Shown here in pieces: positions 10,681 to 23,800 of a stretch of 64,000 bases of DNA (position 1 is the first letter of the stretch; each line of letters opens with the position of its first letter). The notes under the pieces were generated by a model, which saw only the letters and a program-made list of their open reading frames with translations, was not told the origin of the DNA and did not search any database. The position numbers were made by a program, and so were the translations under genes. The stretch comes from Cardinalis cardinalis (taxonomy: Eukaryota > Chordata > Aves > Passeriformes > Cardinalidae): assembly GCA_014549065.1 (NCBI GenBank), contig JACDOX010000034.1, positions 5,031,065 to 5,095,064 of the forward strand. Direction: 5' to 3'.

Positions 10681-11855
10681 ATGACCGAGGTGAAAGCCAA
10701 GNAGCCCAGAGCGCCTCCGCCCGCCACAGACGGGGCGGTCCTGCTGCAGGGTCAGCCTGGCCGTGATCCCTTCCGCGAGGAAGCGGAGTCCGTCGATATC
10801 TCCCTGGACGGACTGCTTTACCCCAAGAGCAGCGACGAGGAGGAGGACGAAGAGGAGGAGGAGGAGGAGGAAGGGGAGGAGGAGGAGGAAGAGGCGCAGC
10901 AGCAGCAGCATCTGGGGCGGGAAGACGGCCGGGACTCCCTCTGTTACCAGCCAGGGAGCGGCTCCCTCTCGGTCAAGGACTCCCTGGACACCGTCCTGGA
11001 CACCTTCCTGGCGCCTGCGGCTCATGCCAGCTCCAGCGTGGCCGCGGCGCCCTGGTCCTTCTTCGAGGCGGAGGAGGCGCCCGACGGCCCGATGAGCAGC
11101 GGCGCCTCGCAGAAGGCGGCCGAAGCCGCCCCGGGGGCGCCGGGCCCCTCGCAGCCCCCGCCGCGGCCCGCCGCCCTCTGGCCGCCCGGCGACGCCCTGG
11201 TCCCCGCCGCTAAACCGCGGCCGGTGGGGCCGAGCTCCGGCGCGGAGTGTCCCGCCGCGGCGCCCAAGGGCGACGTCCCCGGTGTCGGGGCGCTGCCCGG
11301 CGGGTCTCGGGCGGGGGACCCGGGACAGGAATACCTGCACGTGCCGCTGCTGCCGCTCAACTCGGCCTTCCTGGCGTCGCGCACGCGGCAGCTGCTGGAC
11401 GGGGCGGAGTACGAGGGCGGCGCGGTGCCGCGCTGCTCGCCCCCCGCNCCGGAGCTGCCGGCCTACGGCTTCCCGCCGCCCGACGCCAAGGACGGGCCCT
11501 TCGCCTACGGCGACATCCAGCCCGTCATGAAAATCAAGGAGGAGGGTCTCGGCCTCGCCGCCCGCTACCCGGGCGGCAGGGCCACCCCGGCGGCGGGCTG
11601 CCACGACTNCCCGCAGGCTCCGCGGGCCGGGCAGGAGCCCTCGCTGGAGTGCGTCCTCTACAAGGCGGAGCCCACCCTGCTGGCCGGCGCCTACGGGCCC
11701 GCGGCGCCGCCCGACAGCCTGCCCTCCACCTCGGCCGCGCCGCCGGGGCTCTACCCGGCCCTGGGGCTGAACGGGCACCAGCCGCTGGGCTTCCCGGCCG
11801 CCGTGCTCAAGGAGGGCCTGCCCCAGCTCTGCCCGCCCTACCTCGGCTACGCGCG
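10681..11855 (+). CDS. PGR: PGR coding exon 1: N-terminal transactivation region
   Basis: Encodes residues 1-391 plus two bases of codon 392; the donor is GCGCG|GTAAGG. Residues 42-46 are LDGLL, an LxxLL motif also present in the PR-B-specific segment of other PRs. Residues 52-71 are an almost unbroken Asp/Glu run followed by four Gln (73-76), typical of avian PRs. The second helix motif reads LDTFL, so it is not a strict LxxLL. IKEE (Lys286) fits the conserved SUMO-acceptor consensus. The end of the exon, from SLECVLYKAE to LCPPYLGYAR, is highly conserved. This exon is very GC-rich and has long ORFs in other frames that are shadows. Codon 8 (NAG) is Lys, Gln, Glu or stop; codon 310 (TNC) is ambiguous. 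Confidence 0.97.
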
Positions 11856-14800
11856 GTAAGGCGGCGGCGGCGGGGCGCTCGCTGAGGGACGGGACCGGGG
11901 GTCGCGCTGCGCGGCGGGAGAGCTCCGCGCCTTCTCCTCATCCTCATGCTCCTCCTCCGGAGGAGCGGGCGAGCGGGCGGGCGTGCCGCGCGGTGGGCGC
12001 CTCGGGGGGATGTTAAGGGGATGCTGAGGGAAGGGCAAAGTTTCTCTCGGCGGGGCCCTTTTTGGGCTTTTAGGTATGGCCGCAGCCCCGTTCGCATTCC
12101 CTGCGCTGCCTGAGCGCGCCGCGGTGTCCCGGCTCCGCAGCTGGCACCTCGCGGCTTTGGGCACGGTGACGCCCCAGGGATGTTGGTTTGTTATCGCAGC
12201 GGAACTTCAGGGCCNCCCCATGCCTGAGCCACTGCCCGGCCCCGGGACCGCGTGCTGGTTTCTAGCTTGTCCTCACTTTCAGCGATACCGTGTTCATCAA
12301 TACCTAAATATTTTCCAAAATAGTTCCCAAATTGAAAAATAACCAAAAAAAAACCCAAAACAAAAAAACCCCAAAAAACTGAACAAACAAAAAAACCCCC
12401 ACCAAAATAAAAAAAAACCTCAAAAATCCAACACCACAAAAAGCAGTTGATTTCACACGAAAAAGAAAAACTGAAACACTTGTATATTGATTTGCTTGAA
12501 TGAAATGGTGTGCTNTCATGCTGAGATCTGTATTACCTACAAATAGATGCAACAAAAGNTGCATGCAATGTTGCAGTTTCAATGGGTATCCTTTCTTTTA
12601 GTAAATGCAGTGGTTACCTAAACAGTCTGTCTTGGAGACAAATTGGAAATATCATTGATATCCCCATCAGACTTAGTTACTGCTGAGAGTGCTGCAGCTG
12701 AATGGGGGGTGAAAAACTGATTATTAAAGATTTTTTTAGTTGAAATGAAATTTCATGTTTCCCATGTGAAAGAGGCCTTTGAAATTCAATTGTCATCTAT
12801 GTGATTCTGTCTCTGTACAGGAAAAAAAAAAATCATCAGTATGACTCCACTCACAAGAGTTGTTGATCTGAGGAAGATGAACATTTTAACAGAGTGTCCT
12901 AGATGGTACCTTTTTTGCTAAATGGTTTAAAATATAACTTTCTGCAGTTTTTTTTTTTTGCAATGCTTTCCTGTATTACCATAGTAGAGACAAACCATTA
13001 AGCAGNAAGGCAATCATACTTTAGTTTTTTCATGTCCTTCTGTATCTTGACTACAAATTTTAAAATGAAGTTTTTAGTATAAAACTCCTTAATACAGGTA
13101 AGTTGGTAACTGCACAAAGCTAGATCTTTCATTTCTTTTTAATTATTTTTCTTCTCAAGGCCAGATACGGAAACCAGCCAAAGTTCTCAGTTCAGTTTCG
13201 AATCACTACCCCAGAAGATTTGTCTCATTTGCGGTGATGAGGCTTCAGGTTGCCACTATGGAGTACTTACCTGTGGAAGTTGTAAAGTCTTCTTTAAAAG
13301 GGCAATGGAAGGTACTATAAGATGCCATTGTTCCTAATTATCTGAAATATGTCTTCTAGTCACTAGGGCATACTGTTTATTTATTGCTCATTTTTGTAAA
13401 TGTTGTCACTGCAGTGATTTTTTTTGTTGTTTTATCAACAGTGGATATTGACAAAGTTCTTCCTTAATTTTTTTTCTAGTATTATTTGTTTTACTTTACT
13501 TTTTTGCTATTTATTGTTTACTATTTATCAGCTAATCTTTCCAGATAGGCAGAATTAAATAAAAATTTTGTGCATTATTNTACAACTTGTTTTAAAAAGT
13601 ATAAATAGGGTTCAAAGGAAAATATTCTGGATATGAACTCATGATAGGCANATAAGAATTGTTTATGGCTTTGTTGAAAATACAAAATTCTCTTTTTGAA
13701 AATACAAAATTTTTCTTGTTTTCAAGTTGCAAAGTTTTGGCTTCCTGGAAGTTATGGAAGTATTTAAAATTTCACTGAGCCTATTGAAGTCATAATAACA
13801 ATAAGTGTGTTTGACTTGTTCCAAATAGTTGTTAAATTGCAAATTCAAACTGCAAGTTTAATGAAACAGTAGCAATATCTAGGTTTAATTTTTCATTTTG
13901 GATTCTTTTATATGCCTTGTCCGCTGAGATTTTGAATACGAATACGAGTGCAGACTGTTTTATATGGTTCAACAGATAAAGCAGTAAAAAAAATCCTTCT
14001 GCTTTTTAGACTTTGTCTCCTGTTTTGATTTTTATCTGATCCTNCCAGAACTAGGATATTCAAATTTCTGTTCCATGTATTTAACAAAACGATTTTTCTA
14101 ATGGATAGGATTCTTTAAAATAAAAACCCTGCATCCTGTATTTTCTTGTTGTGATACGTAGTTTTTTCTGCTTTAAAGATTTTATCTCTCTCCAAATGAA
14201 AAAGGGAATTTTGGAAAGGTAAAAGCTTAGCATAATAATATAATTAGATTTTTTGTTTCACTGTGCTGTTACATTCTACTTTAAGCATATGCTCATGTTC
14301 TTCCTTAACATTAAATATTCTTCCTAAACATTAAATATTTGCAAAGTGGTCTTGGTCGTCTAAGTGAACTTTTGAGCCAGTGCCACGTTTCTCCAATGCA
14401 TTCAATGGGTTTCATGAGAAAATTACTAGAAATATTTGTGTTAGGCTGCAAAGCTCTTAAGTCACTTGCAGGAGTACATTTAAGTTTCACTGCATCTGCT
14501 AGTTGGTCTCCTGATTTGCCTTTGCATTTTTTTGCTATGTTTTTCTAAATCGGCCAAATTTTTTTTTAAAGTCAGGGAGCTGAAGTCTTAATACTAAGTG
14601 TAGTGTCATTTATGAGTACTGTATTTTAAAATAAATTTTATTTTTGCTTTTTACCTATAATGTTGTAGTAATTTATTTGAATTTTATTCTGTCAGTTTTA
14701 GATTTAATCTTTTTTCTAATTTAGTACCCAGTTCTGTTTGCAGTAGATGGACCTGCTCAAAAACATAATATATCACATTTTTGTTCAGCAGAATTATTTT

Positions 14801-17800
14801 AACAAAAAATATTAAGAAGAAATAACTTGACACAAGGAACATCTTAAAATTGTTTTCACAGACTGTTCAAAGTCTATATTGGCAGAGTCTTACCCGGTTA
14901 AGAATATTTAGAGACAAATGAGAGGTTATTTAGAGACAAATGAGAGGTCAATGCAGTTATGTAAACAAAAGTCTTAGGTTTTACATAGCACCTTCATAAT
15001 TTTAATTTTTAAATGAATCCACGGACTGGGAGTCTGTTGAGGAAGTGTGTTTGGGTTTTCTAGTTAGGATTTTCAAAGAATGTTCAAAAATGTGCATCAG
15101 AAACCTGACTGTAATCAGAAAAGATATATGTTATTGAGTTTGATGGGAAGCAATGTCAGACAATGAGCAGTGCAGGCATTGGCAAAATGAACAAATACAG
15201 TTGTACCTGTTTTTATGTAGAAAGTGCAAGACTACAGGGGGCTCCTTAGAGATAGACTGTTGGACTTCTTATTGTCATTGCAGTATGCTATATAATTATC
15301 AGCACTAAACCAATCCTATTTATTGACAGATATTTGATTTTCTGTTGACTTTAAATACTTTNAAAAAATTTAATATCAGAAAAAATGCTGGGAAATTGCT
15401 CCTCTGTAAAAAGACACAAAGTATTTGTATTTTAAGTGAAGTAGAAAATAGTGTTTAAAATTCTCACTGGCAATGATATAAATTTGAAACATATTTCTTC
15501 CATGAAATGTCCCCCTGTCCATAATTTCTCTGAGCATAAATGCGTTACTTATTATTATAATTTTTTAGTGCTACTACAGAGGTGGGATTTTTAATAATAA
15601 TTCATGAAAATAAAATGCTAAATTTTGTGAGTAAAAATTCCTGGTCAAAATTTTACTTTTAATGTAATTTCCATACAGTACTGATCTATATGAGAAATTA
15701 AAATGTGATTGGAAATAGCTGACTTTTGCTATTTCATGGATTTTCTCTATCTCAAGAGGTTTTTTTTTGTATGTTATGAGGTTTTGTGTGTAGGTAAAAA
15801 AGTACTTAATATAGTAGCTTTACATTTGTTGGAAAAGGCTTATTTTCTATTTTAATTATTTATGTAATCTGAGACGCATTTGCTGTTTCAAATTAAACAG
15901 CCTATTTTTTTTGTAATTTTTTCCACAGAAACTGTTCTATTTATACNCCATTTATTTTACCTTCCCTGGTGTGAGGACAATACTTTATTGGTTAAATACA
16001 TCCATTTGAATAAAATGAACTGCTCTGTAATCCAGAAAACAATTTTTTTTTCTATATCTAGTTTTTTGAAATAAAACCAGATTATTTAAATTATTTTGAC
16101 TTAACAAAACTGTATTTACTAATTATGATTTAGTAACACATTTGAATGTAGCTAATACATACACATGCAACTGAATGAGGGGTCAGAGTTATGTGAGAAT
16201 CACAAAGATTACTTAGAATGTTTCTTGGCACTGAATTCTAAAATATATATGCATTGTAGATACTTTCTGTCTTTTGAGTTCCTGGTTCCCCATATGTTCC
16301 CCAAAAGGCTGGAGTTAATGTAGTAAACATGTATTTCTCAAGGTAAAATCTTGAAGCANGTTAAACAAAAGTGCAAGTCCTTTCTTTGGGAACCTGTAGT
16401 ATAGCAGATATGTAAAAAAGTTAGTACTGCAAGTGAGGAGGAGAAAGGGGACAAAGATACTGGGTTGGTTTTGCTTAGGAAACATTTATCTGCATTTAGA
16501 GGTTGTACATTTTCTGCTGGACTCCTACAAATAACTATAAGTCTGTAGATTCACTTAATGTACAAAGAAANGACAAGGCTTTTAAAAATACTTTAAAGAT
16601 CTTCTTTGAGTATAATGAAAACAAAGAAAGTTACAGCTATTCATACTCAGTAAAGAAATTTGAAGAGACAAAATTGAATTAATTGTGCTGATGGGGTAGT
16701 GCTGTTCCTGTCAGTGAGATGAGTGTGATGAGGATTTTGGGGACAAAAAAAAAAAGAAGTCAGAAATAATATTCAAAATGCTTTCAAATATGTAGAATTA
16801 CTATATTTGTAAGATAATTTGCTCTTGATGACCAGGTGTTATTTAGCTGCTACCAATATATCTCATTCATGGTAATAAGTAGAGGAGAATATATGTAACA
16901 GGTATTAGGAGAATGAAGAGACAAACTTTTACTTTTTGATGACTAAGTTGCCAAACAGTCATTTGTGATGTCTTACAAAGATTCCATAATGTGAATGATG
17001 CAGGACAGCTATGATCAAAATGCTTGTGGAACACCACAATGAGATGTTTTTCCCTTGAGAGGAGCCCAGTGTTCAAAATTTTGGGNTTCTGGAACTGTTG
17101 CTAACACAGTTTCTTGGTAGCCTGCATTATTGCCTTCTTGTTGAAAGTGTCTCTTTTGCAGTAGTTTTACTAATGAAAATTTTGAATTACCTAAATCCTG
17201 CAAAAAAATTAAAGGGAAGTGCTGTTCTTCCTATAATAAAGCCTCTTCTTATTTTCTTCTCTATTTATATTTGCACTTTGCTTATATTGTTGANATCTAA
17301 GGAAAAGTAGTTGCCCAAACCCAGAGTCTGAGACCAACATGAAAATATTGCAGCAGATCTATCAGAAAATGACTCTTAGTTTGTTTAAATACCTGGAAAC
17401 GTGTTACAAACTTGATCAAGTGATTCTAGAACATTTGTCTAGTTTTAATATGTGCTTTAAGGTCAGGGTAACTCTGACCTTAAACTCTGTTGCATCAATG
17501 GCATCAGGGAACAAGCTCAAGCACATGCAGCAGATAACATTTAACTGACCACGTGTGAACTTTCCTTCTTTCTGAGATCTGAATTTGCTAAACTGGCAGA
17601 AAGTAAGATTTCCATGAGAGTTTTCACTGTCTGTATATGGAGAGGTTCTGTGGAGTGTCTGATGATGAGCTACACCTACGCAGTAAGAAAGTGGATCATG
17701 ACTTCAACCAAACTTTCTGATAAAGTTTATCTGACCTTCTCAGTGCTATGATAAGCAGTTTTGTGATGGCAGTGTGATTCACTATATTCATAGTGCAATA

Positions 17801-20800
17801 CTATGCATAAGGAAAAGTGTTTGTCTAAACAGTTAGGCTTTTCCATAGCTAAAGAATCTAAAGTGGTAAAGCATGCCAAGTTCCTTTTTCTCCCAACTCT
17901 GAAGAGTTTTCTAATTTTTAATCCAACTTTCCAGTCTGGATCTTGGGATCAGAATTTGGTACAGCATGTACTGTAAACCTGATGGCAATGAAATGTTCAT
18001 GAATTAGAAAACATCCAAACACACAAAGCATACAAATGACAANTTGAGAGATAGAAATGCTTTTCACTCCATATGATGGATTTGATGTTATTTAAGTTCA
18101 TTTAGTTTGCATGTGGACAAAATGTATTAAACTACAGTAAGCTAAGTGTATTTCCAAATCCATATGTATAAAATTGCTTTATTGAGGACCCTCAAATACA
18201 GACGGAAAATGTCACCTTTTGTGAGTTCAAAGAATTTGCATCATGAAAATGAAAAGAAAATCTGCATTGATATGTAATGATATATCTTCATCATACTTCT
18301 GACTTCAAAAGAATTTGGTATCCAGCAGTTTGACAAACAGCAATTTGATGAATTGATTTATAAGAAGCACAAAGGTGAAGTGAGCTGAGGTGTCATCTGT
18401 TCTGGTGCTTTGACTCCTGAGCTAATGCTGGACTTCCTACTGTTCTGTGACTTTATCCCTGTTTTCCTAATAGACATGGCTTAATACATAATCACCTGCA
18501 GAAATGTCAGTTACTAAAATTTTTAGTTTAACTTTTATGTAGTACTTTAGAAACAGTATCATTTATTATCTTAAACACCTTTTGGGGTAGATTAGAAGCT
18601 AATTCAGGTTGTGTAAGACTCTGCTTTAAAGAGCATCAGCAAGTGGCTGTTCAGTCTTGCTAATACGCTGTTCTAACTTCCCATGTGCACAATGTGAGCA
18701 ACCATCTTAAGTTCATTTTATGGTGAACGGAGAGAAACAAGAAATTTANGGAGAAATACACTGACATTTCTAATATGTACTTGTGATGAAAATAGCAGTA
18801 CTCTGACAGTAATTGTTTCTCAGCACTGAGTATAAGGGAGTGTAAGTTGACCATGCACACTGTCTGCGTTTGGTGATATAAATCCTACCCACATCTCAAG
18901 GTAGCTAATATAGTTCTGTAGTATATAAAAGAAATATAATAAGCATACAAAATAATAATTTCATATTGCTTAAGTATTATATACAAGGTATTATAGATAT
19001 TGTTAGATTTTTTCACATATACTAATCATATTATTTTAAGTANTAGAGTATTTATAATTGTATGACATAAGTATATAAAGTGTAAGTATTTATAGTAAAA
19101 CTGTTCTCTGCTAAAAGTAGATTTGGGATTAATGATGTCCATCACCTTAAATTGTGCATTTGTTCCACAGTATTCATGATGTACAAACTAGCAGTGTTTT
19201 GATANATATCTAGATTTTAGAATCTAATTAATCAAATAGAACCAAATTAATCTAAGGTGTTTCAATCAAGAGGCAGCAATATCTGGGTGTTTTGCATATT
19301 ACATTCTTCTGCTGCTAACATTTCTGGGTTTTTCCACCTTTATTGCTCATATAGGGGATGACCCTGTCCCACTGGTTCGGTTGTAGGACAAGTCAAGGAA
19401 TATAAGAAAATATACGTGAAAAAATGTATCATGGCAATGTGCTATGATAATTCCACTAAAATAAGAATGATAGGATGACTAAAATGCAAATATGGAGTCT
19501 TATCTTGATAGAAGAATGTAACAGGGATCAAAAGAGCAACAACTGATACTTTAGTGCTGCATACCTCTGAAAGAGTTGGTGTGTTTTTAAAGTAGGTTTT
19601 CTGTTCAAATCCCATGTTTTGTATTTGTNAGAAACAGACCCCCAACTGGCAAATATGCTGACACTTCCATCATTTTACATATTTATATCCCTGAGGTAGT
19701 TAATTACTTAAAAATTATGACCAAGGAACAATTGTGACACAGTGCCATAAAAAGAACTAGAAATAGTGATTGGTAGATGCTACCATATCCTCCTAAAAGG
19801 ATATTAGCTGTGGAAAGTTTTTATTGTTGTCAGTAAAAAATTTAGATTCCAAAACTTTTTACCTTTCAAGGTGTTGCAGTGGTAAACAACCTAGGCAAAC
19901 CAATTGTTTTATATTGAAAATGAATATTGCTAATTTTTCATTATAGTTTCCATGAATTATGAGTTAATCTTGTTTAATTTAATTTTCTTTCTTTTTCTTG
20001 CTGGAAATGATGGAACGGACAGGGAAATGTAAAAAAGATTAAAAAAAAGGATTGTAGCTTTTGACTCTGTATAGAAGTGAGCGAAACCAAGATAGCTACA
20101 TTTAATTGTTCTGTTTTGTAGATATTATTTAAAAATTATACTCTCTTTGGAGAAGTGATTTTGGAGGGACAAACAATAGTATTGCAGGATTCACAGCAAA
20201 AGGCAGCAAGATTTTGAGATCACTGAACAAGAGGAGGAAAGAGTCAGTCAATGATGTTATAAACAATTACTTTTATTGCTTTCACTATGAAATATATTAT
20301 TATGAAGAAAGAAATGTTTTGTTATTTCAGTTAGATTCCAGGATGGAACATATTCACAAGTTCTTCTGTTTTCTACTCTTTGTCCCCTTTGGTCCACTGA
20401 ATCCTTAATTCTTTACTGAGGAGCAGACTTGCATCAATAGCAGGTCTTTCTTTACACCAATATAGGCTACAAAGTGGAAGTCGCAACACCTACTTAAGAA
20501 CTGGAAGTGAGAATTTTACTTCAGTGGGCCAAGAGGGAAATCAAATCTTTATCAAAAGATTATGCATGATAAAGTCCATGATGGATGTGGGTTTTGCTTG
20601 AGTAATTGGAGTCAGAAGTCTCACTTCAGGGGCTTTTTCTATTTTTATAGAAAACACACAGAAATAAAATCAATTATAAATTAAAACNCCAACAGCATTA
20701 TCTAAAGTGTGTGGAATCTTGGAGACTAATAGCATGGGATGGCATACAGGGACATGGAGACTGTGTAGTGTAGATTCCTAGTTCTTCACAACTTAAAAAA

Positions 20801-23800
20801 ACCCCGCATGATGAGAGGTGTTCCGCATTTGCTGTTTTGCANGTTGAAACAGTGCAAATAGAAGAGTGTTATATTTAGATCTGGGCTAAATCCGATATAA
20901 TTTTACTTCCCATTTTACCAAGGATGAGCTAGGCCAGATTGCCTAGCTGTGGAAAACTATGTCTTGTCAGAGCATGTTCAGTGTAAGGATTACCCTGTAT
21001 TTACTCTGACAAGTCAGATTTTCCACAAGCTAGGGACTAACCTGGTCTGTTGTCTTAGCTTCCAGAAGTCAGATTTTTACTTAAAAGCTACATCTGCACC
21101 ATTATCTTTTGTTTAGGTGCACAGGTGAACTTATTTTCCATTTTTTAAATTTTAAACCCATGTTTATTGTCAGCTTCCACAATTCCATTGTGGTTTTTGT
21201 TTTGTTTCGGTTTGGTTTTTTACCTATTGATTTAATTGGTACTTTTTCAAAAGTTTTATAAGACGTAAAACATACTTTTGGAAAATTATTGAGCAAAACC
21301 TTGAGATGAGCCTTCAGGAAGCAAAGAGTCGATGTTGGGAGACATTTGGCAGGAAAATAATTTGCAAAGAGATGCAATAGATATCTGCAAGCTTTAGACA
21401 GAAATCTAAAACTAAGTAAAACACCATGATGTGTTCTGCCAAGGTTGATGGTTTTTTACAAAACCATTGGNAGTTAATAGAAATATAGGGAGGCAAAATC
21501 ACATTTGGGAGAGAGAAAAAAGAAGTGAGATAGTACTCTTCTTGCAGCTAAGAGGAACTGCGAGTTTGCAAGCATTTTGCTTCTGTGCAGGGTGGCAACA
21601 GTTCAGCACAGATGCACTTACCCAAAAAAAAGATTGCTGTGTCTGATACCCCAGATGCAGATAAAGCTTAATTTTTTCCATATTTTGTACATCTACAAAG
21701 TCTCTGCAACTCTTGAGTTTACTGGAGTGGATGTAAGTGACTTGCAGCATGTCAGTGAGCTAAGTTAATAGTGCAGTTTGTAAAGACACTGTATGTGCTA
21801 CTTTCACCGCTGGATTAAAAACCTCCCAGTATAGCAATAGTCATTACAGGACTTAAAATTGTGTTTGCCTGCTAACATTAGAACTTGCAGCTTTGCTAAT
21901 ACTAATGGATTTTGATGGAAGTTTAAAAAAATATTATCCTACAAAAATCAGGANCATTTAAGTGACAGATAAAATCACCTCTGTGTTTTCTTCATCAAGC
22001 TGGTCACGGGCCAATACACTGAGAGTGACCCTCAATGTGCACTTTCAAAAAACAGTGCAAAGTAAACATGCATAGGAAACTTAACATTAGGTGAAGTTTT
22101 TGAAGGTGCAGCAATTTCCAGAAAGTTCCCAGGTTCATATTTTGTGAGAAATGCTAATAGAAAGCTTTTCTTTCAAACTTGTGNACTAGTGACTATAATA
22201 CTATCATGGTTTTTTTTTCTGAGTATTTTGTTTGCTTGTTTATTTTGTTTTTTGCTTTCCTGGTTATAATGACAGTTGTCATAGACAAGATACTGACTAT
22301 CAAGCTACCAATTGAATGGTGATTTTATCTTGATGGAAGTTTTGGGTGCTTCATTAGTACATGCATTTGGTATAACTGCAATGCTCAAGTGTGGAAGACA
22401 ATTAGTTCAAGTCTAGATGATCCTGAAGACTGAACTGTTTCAAATACATTTTCAAATACATATTTTATCGTCTCAGGAAAACCTTCCAATCATTGTCATC
22501 TAACTAAATATTGTCCAGTAATTTTGAAATTAGGCAAATATCTGGCATGTGTTCATTTCTTACACAATCTCTCCTTCAGATGGCTGCTGTCCCTGAAATA
22601 TTAATGTCAGGCAAGTAACAGTTTCTCGGAACTCAGCTTTACACAATGGTAGAAGNGATTTCAAATGGCAACATTTACTCAGATTTATCCATTGAGATGA
22701 AATCTACACAGATCACTGCAATTAAAACCAAAATTCTTTACTGATGAAACTGAAAACTGCCAAACAATTGAAACTTATATGTTTTCCAAATAAGTTTTAG
22801 CTGAATCAGAAAGAATGGAATACACTTTGGGACAGAAGGTATCAGGGAGAGGTGGGGTAGAGATGAGTGAAAGGGAAAACTCACATGGAGGTGTAAGTTA
22901 GGTACAGGATATGACTGTGGTTTCTTAAAAGTCTTGAAAACAAGGAAGATGTTAACAGTAAGCATCAAGAAGTGCCTGAGTTTTTGTCACCATAATCTCC
23001 TGAGAGAGTTGGGTTGGCAGTGTTTTGACTCCTAAGCAAATTTTACTGTGCCTAAATTCTAGTAATGGATTTCATTTCTGGCCTGGTATACACTGGGCAG
23101 AGACACTGCTTAATCTTGTCTAATCTGAAACTTCAGAACATATGAACATGGAAGTGTACTTTTAATAACTGTGATTCAATTAATGATTTGTTTTGTAAAT
23201 GTGAAAAATGTTGTTCAGCCTTAGATTTATAATAAGCAGGGCAAGAGTCAGACCATCTTGTGAAGAATTAACAAATTCCCTAGAAAAGAGGTCCAGAAGA
23301 AATCTCTTTTCAGGGGACAAAAGAAAACCCCCAAAACAAGAAAAGCACAAAGAAAACTTTTAACTATGCTTAAGCATTCCTTTGTTAAGTAGCTGTGCAT
23401 TAAAGCACTAGAATGCCATGGAGCTGAGATAATACTCATGGATTTTAATTAAACTAATGGATTTTTNAAATTGTTGTTGCTTATCAAAAGACTGAATGCT
23501 TTTTGTAGCTTATAAAGGCAAAGAAATACAAGGAAAAACTGCAAGTAATCCCAAGGAAAAATTGTTCAAAGTGTTTTGCTTACTCCTCTGCTGCCAATAG
23601 CAAGATNGATTTTTATTCATTTGTCTGCTTTTGGTAATGTTTCCTGCAAGGAGGAGGCCAGAATTAGAATTAATGAGACAAAGTAGATGAGAATTTCTTC
23701 TGATTAAAACATTACTAAGGTCGTTTTTCTTGCTAGGCATTGTGTGTGGAAACGGTTTTTGTTTACCTGTAGTTTAAAAAAAAAAAGGTCAGCCCCTGAC

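Larger units (their letters stand above)
9960..12260 (+). promoter_or_regulatory. PGR: CpG island spanning PGR promoter, 5' UTR and exon 1
   Basis: From just before 10 kb the sequence changes abruptly from AT-rich to very GC-rich with dense CpG, peaking over exon 1 and continuing about 400 bp into intron 1. A GC box GGGGCGGGG lies at 10297-10305, with further GGCGGGG-like blocks nearby. No convincing TATA box was found next to an obvious start site, which fits a CpG-island promoter with dispersed starts. The PGR transcription start should lie within this island upstream of 10681. The exact position cannot be read from sequence alone. Confidence 0.75.

Noticed and set aside
10063..11778. 571-codon ORF on the - strand across PGR exon 1
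   Set aside because: Antisense shadow of a GC-rich coding exon; Arg/Gly/Ala-rich composition and no domain.
11247..11885. 212-codon + strand ORF overlapping exon 1 in another frame
   Set aside because: Frame shadow with Arg/Ala/Gly bias; the real frame matches the known receptor and splices correctly.
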